In this document: positions 54,608-63,749 of the stretch, in pieces
Layout: every line of letters starts with the position of its first letter
Numbering within the stretch: the stretch's first letter is position 1
Source of the DNA: Pseudocitrobacter vendiensis
Lineage (GTDB): Bacteria; Pseudomonadota; Gammaproteobacteria; Enterobacterales; Enterobacteriaceae
Direction: 5' to 3'
NCBI RefSeq assembly: GCF_943590815.1
Contig: NZ_CALSBS010000005.1
Span: 124,001-188,000, forward strand
DNA: 64,000 nt
Program-made: the position numbers and the translations under genes
Notes under the pieces: generated by a model
The model's input: the letters and a program-made list of their open reading frames with translations, nothing else
Told to the model about the DNA's origin: nothing
Databases searched by the model: none

Positions 54608-54719
54608 AGCCCCTCACCCCGGCCCTCTCCCGCAGGGAGAGGGGGAAAACCAGCGCAGAACAGGCAGATTGGCACGATCTGTTCCCTCTCCCTGCGGGAG
54701 AGGGTTAGGGTGAGGGCTT
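54608..54719. repeat. Large CCCTCTCCC/GGGAGAGGG inverted repeat at the bglX end
   Basis: Left arm (54608-54643: CCCTCACCC, CCCTCTCCCGCAGGGAGAGGG in two blocks) and right arm (54684-54719: CCCTCTCCC, GGGAGAGGGTTAGGGTGAGGG) are near-complements, and each also folds on itself. A widespread enterobacterial intergenic element. It reaches the bglX stop codon and probably ends that transcript. Confidence 0.8.
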
Positions 54720-57015
54720 ACTTCAGCTCAAACGCCCCCTGCTTCACACGCGCCGAATCCACGCCGATAAAGACGTTAAATTTGCCCGGTTCTGCATCGT
54801 ATTTCATGCTCTGATTCCAGAACTTCAGCGCTTCTACGTCAATCGGGAAGCTGACGGTTTGCGTTTCACCCGGTTTCAGCGTCACTTTCTCAAAGCCTTT
54901 CAGTTGTTTTACCGGGCGACTCATTGACGCTGTCACATCCTGCAAATACATCTGAATGACCGTCGCGCCTTCACGCTTACCGCTGTTGGTAACGTCTACG
55001 CTGGCGGTGACCTTGCCGTCGCGCGTCATTGACGGTGCTGACATTTTCACGTCAGAAACGGTGAAGGTGGTGTAGCTCAGGCCATAGCCAAACGGATAAA
55101 GCGGGCCGTTGGCTTCATCGAAATAGCGAGAGGTGTACTTGTTTGGTTTATCCGCATTGTACGGGCGACCGGTGTTGAGATGGCTGTAGTAAACCGGGAT
55201 CTGCCCCACTGAACGCGGGAAGGACATCGGCAATTTACCGGACGGGTTGTAATCACCAAACAGCACGTCGGCAATAGCATTGCCGCCTTCGGTCCCGGCA
55301 AACCAGGTTTCCAGAATCGCATCCGCCTGCTGATCTTCTTTCACCAGCGCCAGCGGGCGCCCGTTCATCAGCACCAGCACCAACGGTTTGCCTGTCGCTT
55401 TCAGCGCGGCAATCAGGTCGCGCTGGCTTTGCGGGATGTCAATATTCGTGCGGCTGGAGGCTTCATGTGCCATCCCTTGCGCCTCGCCCACGACGGCCAC
55501 CACGACGTCAGATTGTTTCGCTGCCGCTACCGCTTCATCAATCATGGCCTGTGCGGAACGCGGATCGACTTTCACAGCTTCTTCATACTGGTTAAGGAAG
55601 TCGACAATACCTTTATCGTTGGTGACATTCGCGCCTTTGGCGTAAACCACTTTGCCCTTATCACCCAGCGCGTTTTTAATCCCGGTGAGCACGGTGACAG
55701 ACTGATCTGCCACGCCAGCTGCCGACCAGCTTCCCATCACATCACGTTTGCTGTCTGCCAGCGGCCCCACCACGGCGATAGTGCCCGATTTTTTCAGCGG
55801 CAAGGTTTCGAGACGGTTTTTCAGCAGCACCAGACTTTCACGCGCGACATCACGTGCATCTTTGCGGTGCAGACGGCTTTCGGCGTTGGTGTCCTGCGGG
55901 TCAGACTCTTTCGGACCAAGATGGCTGTACGGGTCGTTAAACAATCCCATATCATATTTGACGTTCAGCACGTGACGCGCGGCATCGTCCAGTTCCGCCA
56001 TCGTCACCTTGCCGGATTTCACCAGCCCCGGCAGGTACTTGCTGTAATATTCATCGCTCATACTCATGTTGATGCCGGACTTCAGCGCCACGCGTACCGC
56101 ATCTTCCGGGTCAGAAGCCGTACCGTGTTTAATCAGTTCTTTAATCGCACCATGATCGGAAACGGTGATGCCCTTGAAACCCCACTTATCACGCAGGATC
56201 TCTTTAAGCAGCCACGCATCCGAGGTTGCAGGCGTGCCGTTCAGCGAGTTCAGCGCGACCATCACCGCACCGCTACCCGCATCCAGCCCCGCTTTATACG
56301 GCGGCATATAGTCGTTAAACAGGCGCTGCGAGCTCATATCAACGGTGTTGTACTCTTTCCCGCCCTCAACTGCGCCGTAGGCGGCGAAGTGTTTCACGCT
56401 GGTCATTACCGAATAGCGATCCGCCGGGCTTTTGCCCTGCATCGCTTCCACCATGGTTTTACCCATGATTGAGGTCAAATAGGTATCTTCGCCAAAGCCT
56501 TCTGAAGCACGGCCCCAGCGCGGGTCGCGCGAGACGTCAACCATGGGTGCCCAGGTCATATTCAGGCCATCATCTGCCGCTTCATAAGCAGACACGCGGC
56601 CAACGGTGCGCACCGCATCAAGGTTAAAGCTGGACGCCAGCCCGAGGCTTATCGGGAAGACGGTACGCTGGCCATGCAGCACATCGTAGGCGAAGAACAG
56701 TGGAATTTTCAGGCGGCTCAGTTCCATCACCTGATCCTGCATTTTGCGAATATCCTGGCGGGTGACGGTGTTAAAGATAGCCCCAACCTGGCCCTCTTTA
56801 ATCATCTCGCGAATCGCTTCTTTTGGATTATCCGGCCCTACGCTTATCAGACGAAGCTGGCCGATTTTTTCATCAACCGTCATCTTTTTGAGTAAGTCTG
56901 TGACAAACGCATCCCGCGCTTCAGGTGTCAGCGGGTGATTGCCGAACAGCTCGTCCGCCAACGCGGGTTGTAGCGCCAGGCTCACAGCGACGCCTACAGA
57001 ACATAACCATTTCAT
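54718..57015 (-). CDS. bglX: BglX, periplasmic beta-glucosidase (GH3)
   Basis: 765 residues, as in E. coli. Signal peptide MKWLCSVGVAVSLALQPA-LA. N-terminal TIM barrel with the GH3 nucleophile in GITVSDHGAIKEL (about residue 285), then an alpha/beta sandwich (about 390-610) and a C-terminal fibronectin-like domain (about 660-760). Hydrolyses beta-glucosides in the periplasm. Divergent from dld. Confidence 0.96.
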   Translation of the reverse strand: MKWLCSVGVAVSLALQPALADELFGNHPLTPEARDAFVTDLLKKMTVDEKIGQLRLISVGPDNPKEAIREMIKEGQVGAIFNTVTRQDIRKMQDQVMELSRLKIPLFFAYDVLHGQRTVFPISLGLASSFNLDAVRTVGRVSAYEAADDGLNMTWAPMVDVSRDPRWGRASEGFGEDTYLTSIMGKTMVEAMQGKSPADRYSVMTSVKHFAAYGAVEGGKEYNTVDMSSQRLFNDYMPPYKAGLDAGSGAVMVALNSLNGTPATSDAWLLKEILRDKWGFKGITVSDHGAIKELIKHGTASDPEDAVRVALKSGINMSMSDEYYSKYLPGLVKSGKVTMAELDDAARHVLNVKYDMGLFNDPYSHLGPKESDPQDTNAESRLHRKDARDVARESLVLLKNRLETLPLKKSGTIAVVGPLADSKRDVMGSWSAAGVADQSVTVLTGIKNALGDKGKVVYAKGANVTNDKGIVDFLNQYEEAVKVDPRSAQAMIDEAVAAAKQSDVVVAVVGEAQGMAHEASSRTNIDIPQSQRDLIAALKATGKPLVLVLMNGRPLALVKEDQQADAILETWFAGTEGGNAIADVLFGDYNPSGKLPMSFPRSVGQIPVYYSHLNTGRPYNADKPNKYTSRYFDEANGPLYPFGYGLSYTTFTVSDVKMSAPSMTRDGKVTASVDVTNSGKREGATVIQMYLQDVTASMSRPVKQLKGFEKVTLKPGETQTVSFPIDVEALKFWNQSMKYDAEPGKFNVFIGVDSARVKQGAFELK

Positions 57016-57208
57016 GTTGTTAGTCTCTTTATTCCATGCCAGTCAATCGGCGAAAGTTGATGAAAAACCGCAGTTTGCCATAAGCCTAAACGGCTGAGGA
57101 GCAGAAAGCGAAGGTTATTCTCTGAATTTTCGAAACATTCGTACTCCCAATAAATCCGCAAAGCGCTATTCTTAGGGACGACAAATTAGTCTCACCACAA
57201 GGAGTGGA

Positions 57209-58975
57209 ATGATGTCTGCACAAGCCACCACTGATAATAAAGCGCTAATTAACGAACTCACCCGTCTGGTCGGTCATGCTCACCTGCTGACTGATCCGGC
57301 GAAAACCGCCCGCTATCGCAAGGGCTTCCGCTCCGGTCACGGTGACGCGCTGGCCGTTGTCTTCCCTGGTTCACTGCTTGAACTGTGGCGCGTACTCAAC
57401 GCCTGCGTGAATGCGGATAAAATCATTCTGATGCAGGCGGCGAATACCGGCCTGACCGAAGGCTCTACGCCGAGCGGTAATGATTACGATCGTGAGATTG
57501 TCATCATCAGCACTCTGCGTCTTGATAAGCTGCACCTGCTCGATAAAGGCGAGCAGGTGCTGGCCTGGCCGGGTACCACACTCTATTCTCTGGAAAAAGC
57601 GCTTAAGCCGCTGGGACGCGAGCCACATTCTGTGATTGGATCGTCCTGCATTGGTGCATCGGTTATCGGCGGGATCTGCAATAATTCCGGCGGGTCGCTG
57701 GTGCAGCGCGGCCCGGCGTATACCGAAATGTCCCTGTTTGCGCGTATTGACGAGAATGGCAAGCTGATGCTGGTTAACCACCTGGGCATTGATCTGGGTG
57801 AAACGCCGGAGCAGATCCTCAGCAAACTCGATGATGAACGCGTGAAAGACAGCGACGTGCGCCACGATGGCCGCCACGCGCACGATCACGATTACGTCAC
57901 TCGCGTACGTGATGTTGAAGCCGACACCCCAGCCCGCTACAACGCAGACCCGGAACGCCTGTTCGAATCCTCCGGCTGCGCAGGTAAACTGGCCGTTTTC
58001 GCCGTGCGTCTGGACACCTTCCCGGCGGAAAAACGTCAGCAGGTTTTCTACATTGGTACGAATCAACCGGACGTGCTGACCGAAATTCGCCGCCACATTC
58101 TGGCGGAATTCAAGAACCTGCCGGTGGCGGGCGAATATATGCATCGTGATATTTACGATATCGCCGAGCAGTACGGCAAAGACACCTTCCTGATGATCGA
58201 CAAACTCGGCACCGACAAAATGCCGTTCTTCTTCACTCTGAAGGGTCGCACCGACGCGATGCTGGAAAAAGTGTCGCTGTTTAAGCCGCACTTTACCGAC
58301 CGTTTTATGCAGAAAGTCGGCCACGTTTTCCCGGCGCACCTCCCTGCACGTATGAAGCAGTGGCGCGATAAATATGAGCATCACCTGCTGCTAAAAATGG
58401 CGGGCGACGGTATTGAAGAAGCGCAGGCCTGGCTGGCAGAGTACTTTAAACAGGCGGAAGGCGGCTATTTTGTCTGTACCGCCGAAGAGGGTAGCAAAGC
58501 CTTCCTGCATCGTTTCGCGGCGGCGGGCGCGGCCATTCGCTATCAGGCGGTACACGCCGATGAAGTCGAAGATATCCTTGCGCTGGATATTGCCCTGCGT
58601 CGTAATGATACCGAGTGGTTTGAGCATCTGCCGCCGGAAATCGACAGCCAACTGGTGCATAAGCTCTACTACGGCCACTTTATGTGCCACGTGTTCCATC
58701 AGGATTACATCGTCAAAAAAGGCGTGGACGCACACGAGCTAAAAGAAAAAATGCTGGTGCTGCTTCGCGAACGCGGCGCGCAGTATCCGGCGGAGCATAA
58801 CGTTGGGCATCTGTACGAAGCCGCTGACACGTTAAAACGTTTTTATCGTGAAAACGATCCGACGAACAGCATGAACCCCGGCATCGGTAAAACCAGTAAA
58901 CAGAAATACTGGGGCGAAGGAAAACCGCAGAACCCTGGCGTTTCGGCCCCAACCGACGAGCCCGCCGTGAAATAA
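57209..58975 (+). CDS. dld: Dld, quinone-dependent D-lactate dehydrogenase
   Basis: 588 residues (E. coli 571). FAD-linked PCMH-type domain (about 25-270) with TEGSTPSGNDYDREIVIIS and GASVIGGICNNSGGSL, then the D-lactate dehydrogenase membrane-binding domain (about 330-570). Peripheral inner-membrane enzyme that oxidises D-lactate to pyruvate and reduces quinone. The C-terminus is about 17 residues longer than in E. coli (GEGKPQNPGVSAPTDEPAVK region). Shine-Dalgarno AAGGAG before the ATG; a second ATG follows directly. Confidence 0.95.
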   Translation: MMSAQATTDNKALINELTRLVGHAHLLTDPAKTARYRKGFRSGHGDALAVVFPGSLLELWRVLNACVNADKIILMQAANTGLTEGSTPSGNDYDREIVIISTLRLDKLHLLDKGEQVLAWPGTTLYSLEKALKPLGREPHSVIGSSCIGASVIGGICNNSGGSLVQRGPAYTEMSLFARIDENGKLMLVNHLGIDLGETPEQILSKLDDERVKDSDVRHDGRHAHDHDYVTRVRDVEADTPARYNADPERLFESSGCAGKLAVFAVRLDTFPAEKRQQVFYIGTNQPDVLTEIRRHILAEFKNLPVAGEYMHRDIYDIAEQYGKDTFLMIDKLGTDKMPFFFTLKGRTDAMLEKVSLFKPHFTDRFMQKVGHVFPAHLPARMKQWRDKYEHHLLLKMAGDGIEEAQAWLAEYFKQAEGGYFVCTAEEGSKAFLHRFAAAGAAIRYQAVHADEVEDILALDIALRRNDTEWFEHLPPEIDSQLVHKLYYGHFMCHVFHQDYIVKKGVDAHELKEKMLVLLRERGAQYPAEHNVGHLYEAADTLKRFYRENDPTNSMNPGIGKTSKQKYWGEGKPQNPGVSAPTDEPAVK

Positions 58976-59025
58976 GAGAGACGGATTGTTATTCAGGTTC
59001 GCGCCGTATTAGAGTGAGTGAATGA

Positions 59026-59057
59026 CGCCGGAGGAACGTTTCTCCGGCGATTTTTTT
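59026..59057 (+). terminator. Terminator after dld
   Basis: CGCCGGAG (59026-59033) with CTCCGGCG (59042-59049) and seven Ts (59051-59057). Lies 50 bp after the stop. Confidence 0.9.
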
Positions 59058-59073
59058 CACAAGGAACCTGAGT

Positions 59074-59622
59074 ATGTCCGCGCGCGAAGCCGCTACTGAT
59101 GTTGAAATTCGTTTAGCCCAGCCTGATGACGTCCACGCAATTTCCGCTATTTACGCCTGGCATGTGCTGAACGGGCGAGCCTCCTTTGAAGAAACCCCGC
59201 CGTCCATTGATGAAATGTGCGAACGCATGAAGAAGGTCAATGACCACGGTCTGCCGTGGCTGGTTGCGCTTTATCGCGGCGTCGTGGTTGGGTATTGCTA
59301 TGCGTCACCCTACCGCCCTCGCCCGGCCTATCGTTATACGGTGGAAGAGTCGATTTATCTGGATACCACCATGACTGGGCTCGGCATTGGCAGCGCACTG
59401 CTGGGCCGGTTGATTGAGATTTGCGAACAGGGGCCGTGGCGACAAATGCTGGCGGTGGTCGGCGATGGCCACAACAACCCGGGGTCGTTGAATTTGCATA
59501 AGAAACTCGGGTTTGTGATTGCCGGGCAGTTACGTAGTGTGGGTTATAAACTGGGTGACTGGCGGGATACGTTGATCATGCAGCGCCCGCTCAATGATGG
59601 CGACTGGACGCTGCCGGAGTAG
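59074..59622 (+). CDS. GNAT N-acetyltransferase (phosphinothricin acetyltransferase/MddA-like)
   Basis: 182 residues. GNAT fold of the Pat/Bar/YncA family: ISAIYAWHVLNGRASFEE, PRPAYRYTVEESIYLD, the acetyl-CoA loop GLGIGSALLGRL, and the C-terminal SVGYKLGDWRDTLIMQ. Members acetylate phosphinothricin, methionine sulfoximine or methionine sulfone. AAGGAACC precedes the ATG. It is an addition relative to the K-12 order dld-pbpG, flanked by a terminator and a REP array. Confidence 0.9.
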   Translation: MSAREAATDVEIRLAQPDDVHAISAIYAWHVLNGRASFEETPPSIDEMCERMKKVNDHGLPWLVALYRGVVVGYCYASPYRPRPAYRYTVEESIYLDTTMTGLGIGSALLGRLIEICEQGPWRQMLAVVGDGHNNPGSLNLHKKLGFVIAGQLRSVGYKLGDWRDTLIMQRPLNDGDWTLPE

Positions 59623-59642
59623 CAGGTTTGGTGCTGGGGTTT

Positions 59643-59863
59643 GCCGGATGACGCTGCGCTTATCCGGCCTACGGGGCGGTGCGGGTTGTGCCGGATGCGC
59701 TGCGCTTATCCGGCCTACGGAGGCGGTGCTGGGGTTTGCCGGATGCGCTGCGCTTATCCGGCCTTCGGGGCGGTGCGGGTTGTGCCGGATGCGCTGCGCT
59801 TATCCGGCCTACGGGGTGGTGCTGAGGTTTGGTAGGCCGGATAAGGCGTAGCCGCCATCCGGC
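59643..59863. repeat. Tandem REP array (four direct units plus one inverted)
   Basis: Units at 59643-59672, 59690-59718, 59738-59766 and 59783-59811 share GCCGGATG to GCGCTTATCCGGCC. The period is 45-48 bp, and two alternating spacers (GGGGCGGTGCGGGTTGT and GGAGGCGGTGCTGGGG) show an approximately 95-bp tandem duplication. The fifth unit (59832-59863) is inverted. Confidence 0.92.
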
Positions 59864-59888
59864 GTTACTGCGCCGAAGCCGACTAAAC

Positions 59889-60833
59889 TTAATCTTCCTG
59901 GGTCGTCACTTTACCGTGCGCCAGGTTGCCCGCAATCTGCGACTCTTTCTGCTTTTTATAGCTCAGCGCCGCCGCAGGAACCGGCATCACTTTACCGGTT
60001 TCCACCCAGGTACGCAGACGACTGGCGTCGGCGAAATGGGTATATTTCCCAAACGCATCCATCACCACCATCGCCACCGGACGTTTGTTCATCACCGTAC
60101 GCATCACCAGACAGTGACCCGCCGCATTGGTGAAGCCGGTTTTGGTCAACTGGATATTCCAGTTATCGCGGTACACCAGATGGTTGGTGTTGCGGAACGG
60201 CAGCGTGTACGCCGGGTTAGCAAAGGTCGCCATATCCTCACGCGTGGTGCTCAACTGACCAATCAGCGGATACTGTTTGGTAGCAATCAGCATTTTGGTC
60301 AGGTCGCGCGCCGTTGACACGTTGTGAATCGACAACCCGGTCGGTTCCACATAGCGCGTGTGCGTCATTCCCAACGATTTAGCCTTCGCGTTCATGGCGC
60401 GAATAAAGGCATCGTAACCGCCAGGATAGTGATGCGCCAGGCTTGCCGCCGCGCGGTTCTCCGACGACATCAACGCCAGCAACAGCATATTTTTACGGCT
60501 GATTTTACTGTTCAGGCGCACGCGGGAGTAAATTCCTTTCATCTCCGGCGTGTGGCTGATATCAACGCTCAGCATCTCATCAAGCGGCAGGCGCGCATCC
60601 AGCACCACCATCGCGGTCATCACTTTAGTGATGGACGCAATCGGGCGCACCAGATCCGGTTCGCTGGCGTAGATCACTTTATTGGTTTCAAGATCGACAA
60701 TCATCGCGCTCCCGGAAGCAATTTCCGGGCGCGAGGCTGCGGCCGTCGCCGCCGTTTTAGCACTCGCCTGAGGCGCAAAAGGCACAGCCAGCATTAACGC
60801 CAGGCTGAGCAGGGAAACGCGAAATTTCTGCAT
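59889..60833 (-). CDS. pbpG: PbpG (PBP7), D-Ala-D-Ala endopeptidase
   Basis: 314 residues (E. coli 310). Signal peptide to about residue 25 (PQASA). Penicillin-binding motifs: SITK with Ser67, SEN in [10 protein letters not shown], and KTG in [11 protein letters not shown]. Periplasmic low-molecular-weight PBP that cuts D-Ala-mDAP cross-links in the cell wall. Confidence 0.96.
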   Translation of the reverse strand: MQKFRVSLLSLALMLAVPFAPQASAKTAATAAASRPEIASGSAMIVDLETNKVIYASEPDLVRPIASITKVMTAMVVLDARLPLDEMLSVDISHTPEMKGIYSRVRLNSKISRKNMLLLALMSSENRAAASLAHHYPGGYDAFIRAMNAKAKSLGMTHTRYVEPTGLSIHNVSTARDLTKMLIATKQYPLIGQLSTTREDMATFANPAYTLPFRNTNHLVYRDNWNIQLTKTGFTNAAGHCLVMRTVMNKRPVAMVVMDAFGKYTHFADASRLRTWVETGKVMPVPAAALSYKKQKESQIAGNLAHGKVTTQED

Positions 60834-61012
60834 GATGTGTTTTCTGGTGGTTATTTACGCACTGTATGGAATATGGACGCCGCGCGTACTAAGACAATGC
60901 AGCGAGGGCGTCATCATAGCGCGGAGCGCAAGGCACCTACCAGAAAAGAATAGTGAATAAATGCTGCATTGCTGGCGCGAAATAATTCACACCAGCAATG
61001 CATAAGAGCGGT

Positions 61013-61600
61013 TCAGAACAATCGGTAACCATAACCCCACAGAATGACGGTGATCGCCAGCAGCACTTCCAGTACCAGCACGCCAATCGCCAGGGTTGAA
61101 CTGGCGAAGCTCAGCCCCTCTTCCCGTTCAATGTTGAGGAACGTCGGGATACCGACATAAAGCAAATAACCGGTATAAAACAGCGCAACCGTACCGATCA
61201 GTGCACAGAGCCAGACCAACGGATAGAGCGCCACGATACCGCTCAGGAACATCGGCGTCGCCACATAACCGGCAAACACCATACAGCGCTTGAGCGACGG
61301 ACGCTCCGGATAGTTACGCGCCATCCACCAGATTACACGTCCCATCACTGCGACGCCCCCGAGCATTACCCCATAGAAAAGTACGGCCAGGATTAAACCC
61401 GTCACAGGTGACAGTTTAACCACATTGCCATCGCCGAAATTCCAGCCCAACTGTGTTGTTCCGATAAATGCACAGATAACAGGAATCGCGGCCATCAACA
61501 GAACATGGTGAGTGTAATGGTGTGAAACAGTTTCGTTTTCACTCCGAATGACATGCATTTCTCGATCGGGATGGGAAAACAGACCCCAGACATGGTTCAT
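61013..61600 (-). CDS. yohC: YohC, YIP1-family inner-membrane protein
   Basis: 195 residues, as in E. coli. Five or so membrane helices after a cytoplasmic N-terminus (MNHVWGLFSHPDREMHVIRS). YIP1/DUF1282 family, function unknown. Divergent from yohD with 151 bp between. Confidence 0.93.
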   Translation of the reverse strand: MNHVWGLFSHPDREMHVIRSENETVSHHYTHHVLLMAAIPVICAFIGTTQLGWNFGDGNVVKLSPVTGLILAVLFYGVMLGGVAVMGRVIWWMARNYPERPSLKRCMVFAGYVATPMFLSGIVALYPLVWLCALIGTVALFYTGYLLYVGIPTFLNIEREEGLSFASSTLAIGVLVLEVLLAITVILWGYGYRLF

Positions 61601-61751
61601 AACGCCTCCTCGACACGGCTTCGTACCACGTAACGTAAGTATAATTCACACTAATAGATTATTTTTTGAGCAGGAAAAAAATAACGTCGCCCCCGGCTTC
61701 GGCTCAGAGGTGTATGCTTAAAGGAGATGTTCAAAGGAAACGAAGATAACG

Positions 61752-62315
61752 ATGGATATACCGGCTCTGATTTCACAATATGGTTATGCCGTGCTGGTGC
61801 TGGGCAGTATGGCGGAAGGCGAAACGGTGACGCTACTGGGTGGCGTGGCGGCACATCAGGGGTTACTGCGCTTCCCGCTGGTGGTGATTTCGGTCGCGCT
61901 TGGCGGGATGATTGGCGATCAGGTGCTCTATTTGCTGGGTCGCCACTTTGGCGGGCGCATGCTGAAGCGCTACTCACGTCAGCACACCAAAATCCGCAAA
62001 GCGCAACGGCTGATTCAGCGTCATCCTTATCTCTTCGTCATTGGCAGCCGTTTTATGTACGGTTTTCGGATTATCGGGCCGCTGTTGATTGGCGCCAGTC
62101 GTATACCACCGAAACTCTTTCTGCCGCTCAATATTGTTGGCGCACTGTTGTGGGCGCTTATCTTCACCACCCTCGGTTATGTGGGCGGTGAAGTGATTGC
62201 GCCGTGGCTGCATGACCTCGATGCCCATTTAAAACACTGGATCTGGGTTATCCTGGCCGTCGCCGTCGTGCTGGCGTTGCGCTGGTGGTTTAAACGCCGC
62301 GCGGATAAATCATAA
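61752..62315 (+). CDS. yohD: YohD, DedA-family membrane protein
   Basis: 187 residues (E. coli 192). DedA/SNARE-associated family with GSMAEGETVTLLGG, GDQVLYLLGRHFGG and the conserved RFMYGFRIIGPLLIGASR. DedA proteins support membrane lipid flipping and proton-motive-force homeostasis. The C-terminus is basic (KRRADKS). Its end overlaps the mdtQ end by 6 bp. Confidence 0.94.
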   Translation: MDIPALISQYGYAVLVLGSMAEGETVTLLGGVAAHQGLLRFPLVVISVALGGMIGDQVLYLLGRHFGGRMLKRYSRQHTKIRKAQRLIQRHPYLFVIGSRFMYGFRIIGPLLIGASRIPPKLFLPLNIVGALLWALIFTTLGYVGGEVIAPWLHDLDAHLKHWIWVILAVAVVLALRWWFKRRADKS

Positions 62316-63749
62316 CGCCTGATACCCGCCGCCGAGCGCAGAAGTCAGCTGGATGGAGGCATCCAGCCATTCGCCCTGCAACTTCAAAGCTGTAATCTGC
62401 TCGTGCAGCGCCGGCAGCTTCGCGTGGCTGTACTGCGCACTGGAAATAATCCCCACCTTCAGCCGCGCCTGCGCGAGTGCCGCCACGCGCCCGGCATCAC
62501 GTTGCACGTGAGTTTGCTGCTGATTTTTCGCGGCCAGCGTTTCCATCTGGCTGGCGCACTTCGCTACCTGGTTAACGGCTTCAACCACCGCTTTGTTGTA
62601 ACGGGCAATGGCGTAATTATTCTCCGTGCTGGCGATATCCAGATTCGCGTTTAATCTGCCGCTGTCAAAGATGGGCAGCGTTAGCCCTGCCGTGACGCCC
62701 ATCTGCTGTGCGAAGTGGCGGAACAAATCGCTCAGGTGCAGAGCGTCCTGTTGCAGGAACGCCATGATGTTGATATCCGGGTAAAAGGCCGCTTTCGCCG
62801 CATCAACATCGCTCAGGGTGGATTCCACCAACCATCGCGCTTCCTGTAAATCCGGGCGACGCGCAAGCAGCTCAAAACCCAGTTGCGATGGCAATTGTGA
62901 CGTCACCGCCGGTAGCGGCACCGTCTTCAACGACAACGACGTGGATTGCGCGTTGGTGAGCGCCATCAATCGTGCTTCTATCTCTTTCAGATTACCGTCG
63001 ATATCCGCCAGTTGCTGCGCGGTTTTGCCAACATTAATATCATTTTCAACGCCTTCCACCGAGTCGTTAATACCGGCCAGATAAAGTTTTTTATCCACCG
63101 ACACAATCAGATTTTGTTCTTTCTGAATCTGTTCAAGCTGCTGACGAATCGCCGATTCCGTTTGCCACTGCCAATATAGCCGCGCCACACTGCTTGCCAG
63201 CAGTTGGCGGGTTTGCGCCATCCCGGCAATATCCGCTTTCACTTTGCCAATTCGCGCGCTTACCTGTGCAGCATCTTTTCCCCACAAATCGATATTCCAG
63301 CCCGCCGTTAAGCCGAAGGTGCCGTTGGTATACCACGGCCCCGTGGTGCCCGCCGCCGGATCATCAAAAGCAAATGGCCCCATCAGCCCTTCCGCTGATA
63401 TTTTTTGGCGTTCCAGATCTGCGGAGAAATTCACCTCCGGCCCACCTTTCGCTTCGGCCAGCTTAGCCTGTGCCTCCGCAAGTTTTATACGCTGCTGCGC
63501 AACGGCCATATCCGGTGCATCGCGCAGCGCGCGTTCAATCAGCGCGTTAAGCTGCGGATCGTGATAGTCGTGCCACCAGGTGGACTGCGGCCAGCCGTTT
63601 TTCAGCGCCACGGGCAGCGACGATTCAATATGTGAAACGGGCAGCGTTTTTGCCAGACGCGCCTCGGTTTCATGCGATGGCGCGCAGGCGCAAAGTGTAA
63701 AAATAATCGGTAAGCTTAATACAGCGAACGTTCTGACAGAATGTTTCAT
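62310..63749 (-). CDS. mdtQ: MdtQ (YohG), outer-membrane efflux lipoprotein
   Basis: 479 residues from MKHSVRTFAV; E. coli has 478. The lipobox LCAC-A puts the lipid anchor at Cys22. NodT/OprM-type outer-membrane factor with the repeated helical-hairpin pattern (APDMAVAQQRIKLAEAQAKL; TSQLPSQLGFELLARRPDL) and beta-barrel strands (TAGWNIDLWGKDAAQV, TAGLTLPIFDSGRL). Intact here, whereas in K-12 it is annotated as a pseudogene in MG1655. No Shine-Dalgarno stands out before this ATG, so the start rests on orthology and the lipobox. yohF, which lies between in K-12, is absent. Confidence 0.92.
   Translation of the reverse strand: MKHSVRTFAVLSLPIIFTLCACAPSHETEARLAKTLPVSHIESSLPVALKNGWPQSTWWHDYHDPQLNALIERALRDAPDMAVAQQRIKLAEAQAKLAEAKGGPEVNFSADLERQKISAEGLMGPFAFDDPAAGTTGPWYTNGTFGLTAGWNIDLWGKDAAQVSARIGKVKADIAGMAQTRQLLASSVARLYWQWQTESAIRQQLEQIQKEQNLIVSVDKKLYLAGINDSVEGVENDINVGKTAQQLADIDGNLKEIEARLMALTNAQSTSLSLKTVPLPAVTSQLPSQLGFELLARRPDLQEARWLVESTLSDVDAAKAAFYPDINIMAFLQQDALHLSDLFRHFAQQMGVTAGLTLPIFDSGRLNANLDIASTENNYAIARYNKAVVEAVNQVAKCASQMETLAAKNQQQTHVQRDAGRVAALAQARLKVGIISSAQYSHAKLPALHEQITALKLQGEWLDASIQLTSALGGGYQAL

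Noticed and set aside
55429-56472. Open antisense frame of 347 codons inside bglX
   Set aside because: High-GC third-position bias of the real gene keeps the opposite strand open; the peptide is His/Arg/Phe-rich and unlike any protein. The same holds for 57371-58384 in dld and 6950-7660 in the binding-protein gene.
59643-59811. Regularly spaced repeats resembling a CRISPR array
   Set aside because: Units are REP palindromes with GCCGGATG...TTATCCGGC, and the spacers repeat each other instead of being unique; no cas genes are present.
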